From: a virus
Length of the DNA: 24,243 nucleotides
Virus record (IMG/VR): IMGVR_UViG_3300025099_000137
Coordinates: 1 to 24,243 of that record
Strand: one strand, 5' to 3'
The translations under genes and the position numbers were made by a program. Each line of letters opens with the position of its first letter. The first letter of the stretch is position 1. This document shows, piece by piece, positions 16,662 through 24,086 of this stretch. A model generated the notes under the pieces. The model made no database searches. It was not told the DNA's origin and saw nothing but the letters and a program-made list of their open reading frames with translations.

Positions 16662-17336
16662 TTATACCCTACCTCTGCTAGTTGATTTAGACTTGTCTCT
16701 AGGAGCATAAGCAATTACAGGTGTTTTACCAAAACCAAACAAGCCCGTAGTTCCTTCTCCAAATTGACCCGTAGCATCAAATCCTTGATAGCTTTTCTTA
16801 AATGGGTCACCCGTATCCCCAACATTAGCAGCCATCTGATTAGCTGCTGAAGCGAATACGCCCCGCATTGCATTTGTTTTGGATAACTGTCGGTCAGCTT
16901 CTGATACTTGATACGCAGTTTCTGCTCCTGCGGCTTGTACTCCACCTTTTACAGTGTTTTGTGCAAGCATATTGCCTACGGCTTCATTACCTTTTACTAC
17001 TTCTAGATCTTTTTTAGTTTCCGCAGTTTGACCTTTTGCTATTCCTTTAATCAATGCGCTTGTTGCATCTACTGCATTTCCGGCTGCTGTATCAACCGCT
17101 TGTACTGTTCCTATAGAGGGCCTTTCTTGTGATTGATAATAATCCGCACCGGCAACTCCAACAGATTGATCTTTTCGTTCTACAGCTTCTGTTTGAGCAT
17201 ACTCAGTACGCAAAGGATCAAAAAGAACGTCTTGCCTAGTTTGTCCTCTTTGCAAAATATCCAAACCAGCTTTTTCGTTTTCAGTTTGTTTAGTAAAGTT
17301 TTTACGTTTTACTTTTTTGCCTTTTAAAAATCCCAT
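16662..17336 (-). CDS. Virion-associated protein, first of the ejection-protein group
   Basis: A 224-residue protein with a strongly basic N-terminus (MGFLKGKKVKRKNF), a long Ala/Gly/Val-rich helical middle (about residues 80-165; GNAVDATSALIKGIAKGQTA, VKGGVQAAGAETAYQVSEAD) and a Gly-rich C-terminus (FGEGTTGLFGFG) ending in a basic Ser/Arg tail. There is no catalytic motif. Its position between the GNAT-like gene and the gp14-like gene, and its Ala-rich helices, suggest a small virion protein ejected with DNA or lining the portal, but I do not recognise a family. It starts 2 bp after the upstream TAA (ATG 17334-17336) with AAAGAG as a probable ribosome site inside the preceding gene. Confidence 0.7.
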   Translation of the reverse strand: MGFLKGKKVKRKNFTKQTENEKAGLDILQRGQTRQDVLFDPLRTEYAQTEAVERKDQSVGVAGADYYQSQERPSIGTVQAVDTAAGNAVDATSALIKGIAKGQTAETKKDLEVVKGNEAVGNMLAQNTVKGGVQAAGAETAYQVSEADRQLSKTNAMRGVFASAANQMAANVGDTGDPFKKSYQGFDATGQFGEGTTGLFGFGKTPVIAYAPRDKSKSTSRGRV

Positions 17337-17338
17337 TG

Positions 17339-17782
17339 TTATAACTCTTTTCTATATGTTTGTGTTACCAAATTAAAATCATGCAGGGGTGCTATTTTTT
17401 CCCACCCTTTTCTATTACTTTCAAATTCAATAGCTACTGCTTTCATATCTTCCGCTATTTTTTCTAAAAACTTAAACATAGCTTTTACATAATTATACTC
17501 TGGTTTCTGGTAACTTGCCCAGACAAACAGTGTGTCCTCGCCACTAATACTTCTTAGCGTATTAACGATTATAAACCCAATATATGTATCTTCTTCATAC
17601 AACATGTACAAAGTAGACAGCTCTTCTTGTAAAGATAAATAGACGTCGGGTGTTATCCAGTCAGCTTGACACTTTTTTCTAACTTGATCTAAATCTGGTT
17701 GTATTTTTTCAAAAGCACAACGTACCTCAGAAAGAGGAATTGTCTCAATTGAAAGCCCATCAATAGTCAATCTCTGAACCAT
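17339..17782 (-). CDS. GNAT-like (N-acetyltransferase fold) virion-region protein
   Basis: A 147-residue protein whose layout fits a GNAT fold: an acidic helix region, the strand pair LYMLYEEDTYIGFIIVNTL, the strand LFVWASYQKPEYN, a helix with FKFLEKIAEDMKAVAIEFES, and the terminal NRKGWEKIAPLHDFNLVTQTYRKEL (the RxGWE...GF...YxKxL pattern of GNAT C-termini). The canonical acetyl-CoA loop (Q/RxxGxG/A) is not clear, so it may be catalytically inactive. T7 gp13, in a similar gene position, has been annotated by some as GNAT-like, and this gene likewise precedes the ejection-protein genes. It overlaps the preceding gene by 23 bp and starts at ATG 17780-17782 with an AAGG ribosome site. Role unknown; a virion-assembly role is possible. 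Confidence 0.6.
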   Translation of the reverse strand: MVQRLTIDGLSIETIPLSEVRCAFEKIQPDLDQVRKKCQADWITPDVYLSLQEELSTLYMLYEEDTYIGFIIVNTLRSISGEDTLFVWASYQKPEYNYVKAMFKFLEKIAEDMKAVAIEFESNRKGWEKIAPLHDFNLVTQTYRKEL

Positions 17783-18443
17783 ACTTCTTATACCTTTTAC
17801 GTGGGCTTAAACCGGCGCCTCTGTATTTAACAGTTCTTTTAACGCCTAAATCTCCGCCCCTTGCTTTTAGTTCAGCTTGTACAATTTCTTGATTAAACAA
17901 TCCTAAATAATCAGCTGCTGCTGCTGGATCAGTCCAATCTTTTGCAGGAATACGCATAAGCCTATATAAAGTGCCATACACAATTCCGTCTCTGTAACTG
18001 TTTGAAAAAGTGGTGTCTATATTACTTGTAGTCCTACTCGGTTTTAAAGCAACAGATAATTGAATGCCGTTGGTAACGGCGCTACCAGGAACCGGTATTA
18101 CCCAAAACGTACTTGGGTTTTTTTGTAAATAAACTTGTGGTACTGAAGTTTTGTTTCTCCAATCAGAATAGTTTAACTCTAAACTTCTAGGGCTAATTGG
18201 GTCTAAATCATCGCCATCATATGTCATCCATAAAATTGCATGTACATCTGTGCCGCTTGGTTGGTCGAACTCATATTCATATACGCCACTAATACTTGTA
18301 ATTGGATCTAAGTCATATACGTAAGCTTTAGATCTTTCTGCAAATTCTATACAAGCGGAGCGCAAAGTAGATTCAATTAAAGAATCTGGGCAATTGGGTA
18401 CGTATGGAAGTATGTCTTTTACTAAAGAATCAAATGATGCCAT
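17760..18443 (-). CDS. Head-tail connector/adaptor-like protein
   Basis: A 227-residue protein with the features of phage neck adaptors: an N-terminal helix pair (MASFDSLVKDILPYVPNCPDSLIESTLRSACIEFAERS, written here in part), a beta-rich centre with WMTYDGDDLDP and FWVIPVPG, the helix region DGIVYGTLYRLMRIPAKDW, and a very basic C-terminus (GAGLSPRKRYKKYG). The IESTLRSACIEFAERS helix is typical of tail-tubular/adaptor proteins that sit under the portal. It overlaps its upstream neighbour by one base (TAATG) and its downstream neighbour by 23 bp. The adaptor role is inferred from position and pattern; it could be the counterpart of T7 gp11 or of a second neck ring. Confidence 0.65.
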   Translation of the reverse strand: MASFDSLVKDILPYVPNCPDSLIESTLRSACIEFAERSKAYVYDLDPITSISGVYEYEFDQPSGTDVHAILWMTYDGDDLDPISPRSLELNYSDWRNKTSVPQVYLQKNPSTFWVIPVPGSAVTNGIQLSVALKPSRTTSNIDTTFSNSYRDGIVYGTLYRLMRIPAKDWTDPAAAADYLGLFNQEIVQAELKARGGDLGVKRTVKYRGAGLSPRKRYKKYGSEIDY

Positions 18444-19168
18444 TATTGAACTCCAGGAGGAGGCGGTGGGGGCGCTGTTCTCATGCCCGGTTTATCAGAA
18501 TTAGGATCAAGCAATACTTTTGATTGTCCCCCTCCTGAAACACTCGCCATAAATAATTGATAATGAGATCCAGCCCTTTGTGCGTTACCTGCAAATTCTG
18601 CGTCTTTCATATAACACCTATACAACACATAGTCTACAAGGGCGTTACCATAAACATCATCTATATAAATAGTACTACTTGTAGAACTTAAATCTGTAGG
18701 GTTTCTAGCTGTTACTAATTCAACATAAGCGTTTGATCCAGATTTGACACCTGGATATACATAAAACCTTCTTGGATCATCTGGATCATAAATGTAGTGT
18801 TTAATAACAGAGCCATGCGCAGCATCTCCTGTAACAGTGGGATCATGCCAATTGGGTTCTATAGAATTTAAAATATCTTCATCTACTAACCTAATAGCTT
18901 TTTTACCTGTTGCGCTACCACCAGTAGCACTCATATTTCTAACTACTTTTATTAAACACATTGCAACATCTGGAATAGACTGTTCTGTCCCAGTAGCCAA
19001 TTGCACATTTGAATGGTCTGCAGCCGCAGCGGGTTTAAAGTTAACTACCTCTCTTTGTGCATCATTTATGTACCGAAGCAATTCAGCTTCAGTCCATCGA
19101 ACGCCAGTTGTATCTTGCAGGGTGTCCTGGATTCTGGATATTAAATTAGCGCCCGTTAATGTGCCCAT
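18443..19168 (-). CDS. Head-tail adaptor-like protein (DUF6682-type)
   Basis: A 241-residue protein with MGTLTGANLISRIQDTLQD, then TEAELLRYINDAQREVVNFKP (an N-terminal helical bundle common to phage neck adaptors), a strand-rich middle with FYVYPGV and VELVTARNP, then the helices YGNALVDYVLYRCYMKDAEF and HYQLFMASV. The tail is unusual, a run of eight prolines before GVQ. I associate this pattern with the DUF6682 phage family. It would form a ring between portal and tail. Both ends overlap neighbours by one base in TAATG junctions, so expression is coupled to its neighbours. The family name is from memory, not a search. Confidence 0.7.
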   Translation of the reverse strand: MGTLTGANLISRIQDTLQDTTGVRWTEAELLRYINDAQREVVNFKPAAAADHSNVQLATGTEQSIPDVAMCLIKVVRNMSATGGSATGKKAIRLVDEDILNSIEPNWHDPTVTGDAAHGSVIKHYIYDPDDPRRFYVYPGVKSGSNAYVELVTARNPTDLSSTSSTIYIDDVYGNALVDYVLYRCYMKDAEFAGNAQRAGSHYQLFMASVSGGGQSKVLLDPNSDKPGMRTAPPPPPPGVQ

Positions 19169-19485
19169 TATTTCTTAGCAGTTTTCTTTACAGTTTTTTT
19201 AGCAGCCGGCTTTTTCTTAGCGGGTGCTTTACCATCTACATAGGCTTCGTTTATATCAGGTGTAGAGGGATCATCAGGAATATAATGTCCTTTTTCATCT
19301 CTAGCTCTAATAGGTTCGCTTGGCTTTTTGTCTTTAATTGAATGGGGTTTGTGTTCTGTACACCCCTCTTGCAAGCACAATAGGCCTATGTCATGTCCAA
19401 CTTCTTTTGGTACGCCAGCTTCCAGTCTGATTGATGCGCCCCAGGTGGTCGAAATATACCTGTCAATATCTGATACTACTATCAT
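19168..19485 (-). CDS. Small protein with Cys/His cluster and Lys-rich tail
   Basis: A 105-residue protein immediately downstream of the capsid gene and its terminator. The first 45 residues are folded-looking (MIVVSDIDRYISTTWGASIR). C37, C42, H45 and H48 (CLQEGCTEHKPH) form a C-x4-C-x2-H-x2-H cluster that could bind zinc, though no known finger family is evident. The last 18 residues are histone-H1-like (APAKKKPAAKKTVKKTAKK in part) and are suited to touching DNA. A virion DNA-associated or head-completion role is inferred from position and charge. It has AGGAG 6 nt upstream of ATG 19483-19485, and its stop overlaps the next start by one base. Confidence 0.75.
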   Translation of the reverse strand: MIVVSDIDRYISTTWGASIRLEAGVPKEVGHDIGLLCLQEGCTEHKPHSIKDKKPSEPIRARDEKGHYIPDDPSTPDINEAYVDGKAPAKKKPAAKKTVKKTAKK

Positions 19486-19496
19486 CTTTTACTCCT

Positions 19497-19526
19497 AAAA
19501 AAGGGGTGGCTCAAAATGAACCACCC
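19497..19526 (-). terminator. Rho-independent terminator after the capsid gene
   Basis: On the minus strand GGGTGGTTC pairs with GAGCCACCC (nine pairs, one G-T) around an ATTTT loop at 19504-19526, followed by a T6 run at 19497-19502. It starts 12 bp after the capsid stop codon and abuts the AGGAG ribosome site of the next gene. It probably passes a fraction of polymerases, so that capsid mRNA is made in excess, as the T7 terminator after gene 10 does. Confidence 0.85.
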
Positions 19527-19538
19527 ACAAAAACATAC

Positions 19539-20684
19539 TTAGTATGCAACGTCCAATCTAATGACACCAAAGTCTTCAACGCCACCATTGTAGTCGCTGT
19601 TAAACTTAGGCTTCTTAAGACCGAAGATTTTACCAATGGAGATACCATTTTGGTTACCATAGTCGAAAGTATCTTCAACTATTTGTGGTAGACCAATATC
19701 TGCCATAGCAAGAGCTTGAGCTCCACAGAATAAACAAGCAGAACCGTTGATGTCAGCATCAGCGCCCCATTTGTATCCAGCAGAACCGGCATTTGAAGAT
19801 GTTCCAGTAGTTGCGTTAGCAGTGTTAAACACATGCCTAAACTCATGGACCATAACGCCGTCAACCATTAGACTTGAAGAACCAGCAAACAGGCTTGAGC
19901 CTGGTCCTCTGACTCCAGCATTTCTGACGTTAGCCAAGAAATCTGAATCAAGTTTAAGGTCAGCCATTACTTGAGGTGATACAAATAAATGATATACCTC
20001 ATCTCCACCTGCGCCTCTTACTCCACGAATGTAGTTGTCTTTAGCATAAGCTTTAAGAGCAACAATACACTCATAAGTAATGGTGTCAGCAGCTGCAACT
20101 GCAGTTACATCACCAGCAACAAGTTTACTAGTAGCATCCCATCTTCTATGTCTGTTAGAAGTTGGAGCTGTTACATCTGAACCAAAAGTCATGTCGCCAA
20201 GATTTTGTCCTGAAGTCAGAACAGGTCTCAAAGCACCACTGTTTTTGATTGTGTAAGAAATACCAGAAAGCGTTAAAAACGCTAATTGGTCAATACGATC
20301 TGCCATTGCGTAAGCAAGTGCATCACGTGAGTTCTCACGGAAATTAACAACTGATTTTTGATCAGCTAATCTACCAGAAAGTCTATTAGCAAATCTCAAT
20401 TGATCGAGTTGTACAACAATGTCGTAGGCTCTTAAGGTCTCTTCATTACCCTCTAAGGTGTTGTCTCCAACGATACCGTCACCAGTCATGTCAGCTAAAA
20501 GTGTTAATACAGCTCTAGCTCCTTTTTCTGATTGAGTAAGTTCAGATATTCTCTGAACCATAGCATTAGATCCGCTACCTGCGAATTGGTTAATGAAGGA
20601 CATGTTCCTAGCGACACGCCAAAAATCACGTGACCAGATAGTTAATTGTTCGCTGGTCAACGCGCTAAAGTTTGTGTTAGCCAT
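19539..20684 (-). CDS. Major capsid protein, N4 gp56-like family
   Basis: A 381-residue coat protein. Typical landmarks are QLTIWSRDFWRVARNMSFINQF, here cut to 20 or fewer residues as LTIWSRDFWRVARNMSF, then NAMVQRISELTQSEKGARA, GDGIVGDNTLEGNEE, and DQLRFANRLSGRLADQKS with SRDALAYAMADRIDQLAFL. I recognise this as the N4-gp56/DUF4043-type capsid family, likely HK97-fold. The start is taken at ATG 20682-20684 (MANTNFSAL), with GGAGG 8 nt upstream. A longer frame from 20699 begins with a TTG that lies within that ribosome site and is not credible. It follows a roughly 210-bp leader and ends in a terminator, so it is a unit of its own and the only gene here with flanking control sequences. It assembles on the acidic scaffold encoded just before. 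Confidence 0.92.
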   Translation of the reverse strand: MANTNFSALTSEQLTIWSRDFWRVARNMSFINQFAGSGSNAMVQRISELTQSEKGARAVLTLLADMTGDGIVGDNTLEGNEETLRAYDIVVQLDQLRFANRLSGRLADQKSVVNFRENSRDALAYAMADRIDQLAFLTLSGISYTIKNSGALRPVLTSGQNLGDMTFGSDVTAPTSNRHRRWDATSKLVAGDVTAVAAADTITYECIVALKAYAKDNYIRGVRGAGGDEVYHLFVSPQVMADLKLDSDFLANVRNAGVRGPGSSLFAGSSSLMVDGVMVHEFRHVFNTANATTGTSSNAGSAGYKWGADADINGSACLFCGAQALAMADIGLPQIVEDTFDYGNQNGISIGKIFGLKKPKFNSDYNGGVEDFGVIRLDVAY

Positions 20685-20736
20685 TGGGCTATCCTCCAAA
20701 AAAAATAATACTTAGCCAACTTATTGGAGCGGCTAT

Positions 20737-20847
20737 TTACCCGTATACCCTTTTTCGTTGGGGAGACGCTTTCATAGTTTTACGAACATGACCTCGATCA
20801 GTTTTACGCCGTGACAGGCGAAAACGTTTGTTAGTGGAACGACCCAC
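20737..20847 (-). CDS. Candidate very basic 36-aa peptide in the capsid leader
   Basis: An open frame of 36 codons runs from GTG at 20845-20847 to TAA at 20737-20739 between scaffold and capsid genes. It encodes MGRSTNKRFRLSRRKTDRG followed by HVRKTMKASPQRKRVYG. Nine Arg and five Lys against one Asp make it protamine-like, and the run has many CpG-containing Arg codons, unlike the AT-rich neighbourhood. No upstream Shine-Dalgarno sequence is seen, and no ATG start is available except an internal one at codon 25. It could be a DNA- or RNA-binding virion peptide, or simply leader RNA with a chance frame. It lies partly inside the T7-promoter-like region. If the promoter is real, the GTG would be at or before the transcript start. 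Confidence 0.4.
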   Translation of the reverse strand: MGRSTNKRFRLSRRKTDRGHVRKTMKASPQRKRVYG

Positions 20848-20863
20848 ACTAATTATCGTATTA
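20843..20863 (-). promoter_or_regulatory. T7-promoter-like sequence upstream of the capsid gene
   Basis: On the minus strand TAATACGA at 20856-20863 equals the first eight bases of the T7 RNA polymerase promoter, and a GGG lies at 20843-20845, one base further from it than in T7. The bases between do not match the T7 CTCACTATA core. This fits a phage-encoded single-subunit polymerase promoter for capsid expression, with some divergence, but a chance match cannot be excluded. No polymerase gene is in the window. Confidence 0.35.
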
Positions 20864-20893
20864 GTACCGAATTCTTATATCTTATACCAAGCC

Positions 20894-21970
20894 TTAACCA
20901 AAGTCACCACGCATTCTGCGCAATGTCTCGGCTGGAAGAGCATCAAACTCCTCACTTGATAACAATGATAAATCTATTTTCTTTTCTGTTTTGCTTTCCC
21001 CTTTCATTGCAGGTGGTTGAGCATCAGCAGCTTTTAATTTTTTAGTTACATTTGCTACTTGCTGGTGTTCTTTAGCTTTTTTGTCTACTGTTTTAACTGC
21101 AGGAGCGTTTGATGGTTGTAAAAGGTCTGGCCTTTTGACTGCTAAAGTGTATTCAGTTGCTTTTGCTAACGCATCTGCAAGCCCATAACCCTGAGAAGCA
21201 AACGCATCTCGCAGTTCTATAACATCAGCTTGTAAATTTTCGTCAAAACTAGCGCTATTTTCGTCTAAAACAGGAAAAGTTTGAGCAATTTCATTAGCTT
21301 TATCCACTAATTGTGTCATTTCTTGACTTTGTTGCACTGTTTGACCCATTTTTGCTTGTACTTCAAACATAAATTGGTCTTTTTCAGCTTGTCTTATCTG
21401 ATTTCTTAACTCTACAGCCTTTTCAGTCTCTCCATTAAGCACTAAATCCTGATATTCAATTTCTTTTGCATTAAAATCATACTCTGGAGCATTTTCTGCG
21501 GCGGCTTTTTCAGCTGCGGTAGCTTCCTCTAACTTTTTTTGCATAACTTTGTTTTTAGCTAAAACTTCATCAAGCCTAGACTTAGGCACCATAGGTGCTT
21601 TTGGTTCTTTTACTTCATTTTGTTCGTCAAGGCTTTGCTCGCTTCCTTCAACTGCTGGAATATCTGGTTGTGGAGTTGGCTCGCTGTCTTCAACCACTCC
21701 CTCTTCGCTAGTAGCTTCTGGTTCAACTGCTTCTTCTTCCGCAACTTCTGGTTCTGGTTCTTCCGCAACAGCTTCTTCTTCTGGAGCGGCGTCAACTTCT
21801 TGTTCGACTTCTTCATTTTGTGCTTCCTCCTCTGGAGCATCTTCTTCAAAATTTAAATCCACTTCAAATGGTTTTGCTTCATCTTCAGAAATCCCATCTG
21901 CCCCCGGCATAACTTCCATTACAATATCTTCTTTTGTTTCTGCATTATCTTGTTTTTTACTTTTAGCCAT
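20894..21970 (-). CDS. Scaffolding protein, acidic
   Basis: A 358-residue scaffold-type protein. Residues 1-120 are a Glu/Asp-rich region (for example EEDAPEEEAQNEEVEQEVD). Residues 128-145 contain VPKSRLDEVLAKNKVMQKK, the start of a coiled-coil helical core that continues to about residue 225. The C-terminus is basic (KKAKEHQQVANVTKKLKAAD) and ends in LLSSEEFDALPAETLRRMRGDFG, a terminal helix typical of scaffolds that bind the coat protein. The placement between portal and capsid genes is diagnostic. It starts at ATG 21968-21970, overlapping the portal stop by 8 bp, with GGAGG at an 8-nt spacing. It should direct procapsid assembly and leave the head before or during packaging. Confidence 0.88.
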   Translation of the reverse strand: MAKSKKQDNAETKEDIVMEVMPGADGISEDEAKPFEVDLNFEEDAPEEEAQNEEVEQEVDAAPEEEAVAEEPEPEVAEEEAVEPEATSEEGVVEDSEPTPQPDIPAVEGSEQSLDEQNEVKEPKAPMVPKSRLDEVLAKNKVMQKKLEEATAAEKAAAENAPEYDFNAKEIEYQDLVLNGETEKAVELRNQIRQAEKDQFMFEVQAKMGQTVQQSQEMTQLVDKANEIAQTFPVLDENSASFDENLQADVIELRDAFASQGYGLADALAKATEYTLAVKRPDLLQPSNAPAVKTVDKKAKEHQQVANVTKKLKAADAQPPAMKGESKTEKKIDLSLLSSEEFDALPAETLRRMRGDFG

Positions 21971-24086
21971 TTTTATTACCTCCTGTAGGTTTCATGGCAG
22001 CCGTTGCAATTTTTGCTGCGGCTGTAGTTTCACTTTGATCTCTCCTTACTTGGTTAGTCATTCCTGACAACCTTTCGCGTAATTCAAGTTCTTCCCTCTT
22101 CATTTGAAGTTTGCTTTGTAATTCAGCCACCTTCATTTGTGGATCAATATTTGTTTCAGATTGAGTTTTAGCTACATTTAAAGCAGCTTCAGATTGTAAT
22201 CTAGTAACTTCTGCTTCTAGTTTTGCAATCTCAAGTTGTGTTGAACGTATTTGTGCTTCCATCTGGAATTGTTGTATTTGCATTTCAGCTTCGCTCGGTG
22301 GATTCATCCCTTGCATTTCTCTTATACGCTCTGCAATTTCTCCTTTACGCGCTAAATGTGAATACTCAACAATTAAGTCATCTGGGATTGGAACTCCAAC
22401 TTTTCTAAGTTCTATAGATTCAGCAAACTGAGTTTCTTCAAAGGTATCTCTTGAGGGGGCTAATCCTATAACTACATCATACTCACCCAAAGTTAGATTA
22501 TTAATAATCTCACCTTCTGGTGTTACTTGGTTTACAACCATAGGTTGTTTTGGTTTCATTGGATTATTTTCATCAGTAATTTGTATGACTCTTTCTTCTG
22601 TGTAATAAGTTTGAACTAAATCTAAGACTCTTTCTGCTAAATAGTGTCTAGTTTTTCTTAAATTATCTAATGGCACTTGAATCATTAGGGCGCCGCGCGT
22701 TTGTTTTTGTTGTATAGCAACACCAGAAACTTCCGCCCCATCAGTACCTAACATCGCATCACTTATGCCACTAATTTGTTTTATGTTAGCAGCAGCTTTT
22801 TGTGCAATTCTATCTAGACCGGTGGGAATCTGATTTGGCGGTATTTTACCAGGGGGAGTACTACCGCGATTAAACTCGAGTACTAAACCAGTTTCCGCAC
22901 CGTGTTCTTCTAAGTCATCTGCTGTCATTCCTGTAAGAGAACCTGACTCTACAATCCAACCACTGTTAGCAGTTGTGTTAACTATATGCAGTTCTTGAGA
23001 TGAAATTTTGTTTAATTGTTCTTGTGGCGAAATTAAATTACGCACCATACCAAAAGGTTTGCCCCTTCTAAAATATGGAAAATAAGGAACTAAAGTAAAA
23101 TGATTATAAGGAGACCAATCATCATGCAATACAACAGTGTCAGCGGTTACCGTCCAACGGACTTTTTTAACCATTTGTTCTGTTATATATAAACCATAGT
23201 CATCTGCAAACTTTTTACGTTTGCGTTCTCCCCAGTTGTAAGGAACATGTCTTTTATCGCCTGTTACTGGGTCAACATAAAACATACATTTTTTTAATTT
23301 ATAATGCTGTCTTTCTATAACTCGAATAGAACGCAAAGTTCTTGCTTCATCGGGGTCGTTTGGATAATGAGTAGAAGCATCTTCATATTCCCCTCTTGTG
23401 TCCCCATAAGTCGTATCTTCAAATTCCATAGAGTCTGCACCGAGTGTAGAACCTACTTCAGCAATCATACGCAACTTATCTGCTTTGTCTTCACCATAAA
23501 CTTCTTCAATTTCATCTAGACTCATCCACTTGCTTTCAAATATTTCATTCCAGGTTTTTGGATCATATTGTTTAGCATCCGGATCAATTAAAATATCTAA
23601 TGGGTCTTTTTGTTCAATTCTAACTTCCCCATTTATATGATCAGAAAAGTCTATACGAATATCAAACCAACCCCGGTCTTGAATTAAACCATCAGAAAAT
23701 ACTTGACCTTCTACCCATTCTAATTTGTTGTTATCTGCAATTTGCATATACAACTTAGTAAGAACATCTGCTATTTCTTGTTGGCCAGAACCGCGAGGTT
23801 TAAATTGTACATCTGCTCTTCGCGTACTTTGTTCGCCAAGAACTGTGTTAACTGTTGGTAAGATAGTGTTGATTGTTAATGCTGGTCGACCCTGATCGTC
23901 AAGCGCTGCTATGTCAGCTTCGTCCCATTGTTCACCCCTATAAAAAGCATCACATTTTTGTGCCATGTCAATGTAATCTTCATGGCCACTGTCGCGGGCT
24001 CGTATGTAACAATCCCACTGACGTTTTGCAAGGGTTAAAGATTCAGCTTCACTTAGCTTCTTTTTTTTACTTTTGTATTCTGCCAT
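21963..24086 (-). CDS. Portal protein, P22-type
   Basis: A 707-residue portal, a dodecameric ring at the packaging vertex. Landmarks are an N-terminal part with CDAFYRGEQWDEADIAAL and GRPALTINTILPTVNTVLG, then GEQSTRRADVQFKPRG. The stem-region part includes RRGKPFGMVRNLISPQEQLN and SGISDAMLGTDG. A long C-terminal coiled coil (about residues 605-685; MEAQIRSTQLEIAKLEAEV and ELQSKLQMKREELELRERL) could form a barrel extending into the head, as in P22. Its length is close to the P22 portal (about 725 aa). The start overlaps the terminase stop by one base (TAATG). The assignment rests on family pattern, length and position beside the terminase and scaffold. Confidence 0.9.
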   Translation of the reverse strand: MAEYKSKKKKLSEAESLTLAKRQWDCYIRARDSGHEDYIDMAQKCDAFYRGEQWDEADIAALDDQGRPALTINTILPTVNTVLGEQSTRRADVQFKPRGSGQQEIADVLTKLYMQIADNNKLEWVEGQVFSDGLIQDRGWFDIRIDFSDHINGEVRIEQKDPLDILIDPDAKQYDPKTWNEIFESKWMSLDEIEEVYGEDKADKLRMIAEVGSTLGADSMEFEDTTYGDTRGEYEDASTHYPNDPDEARTLRSIRVIERQHYKLKKCMFYVDPVTGDKRHVPYNWGERKRKKFADDYGLYITEQMVKKVRWTVTADTVVLHDDWSPYNHFTLVPYFPYFRRGKPFGMVRNLISPQEQLNKISSQELHIVNTTANSGWIVESGSLTGMTADDLEEHGAETGLVLEFNRGSTPPGKIPPNQIPTGLDRIAQKAAANIKQISGISDAMLGTDGAEVSGVAIQQKQTRGALMIQVPLDNLRKTRHYLAERVLDLVQTYYTEERVIQITDENNPMKPKQPMVVNQVTPEGEIINNLTLGEYDVVIGLAPSRDTFEETQFAESIELRKVGVPIPDDLIVEYSHLARKGEIAERIREMQGMNPPSEAEMQIQQFQMEAQIRSTQLEIAKLEAEVTRLQSEAALNVAKTQSETNIDPQMKVAELQSKLQMKREELELRERLSGMTNQVRRDQSETTAAAKIATAAMKPTGGNKNG

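Noticed and set aside
20685-20699. N-terminal extension of the capsid protein (MEDSP) from TTG at 20697-20699
   Set aside because: The TTG lies in the GGAGG ribosome site of the ATG at 20682-20684, which is the proper start.
21610-21849. Lys-rich minus-strand frame inside the scaffold gene
   Set aside because: It is a +1 shadow of the GAA-rich acidic region; Lys-rich composition is what that shift produces.
21549-22067. Plus-strand open frame of 172 codons, Ser-rich
   Set aside because: It is the antisense image of the Glu-rich scaffold; its low complexity follows from GAA/GAG codons read backwards. No ribosome site, and both well-supported minus-strand genes cover it.
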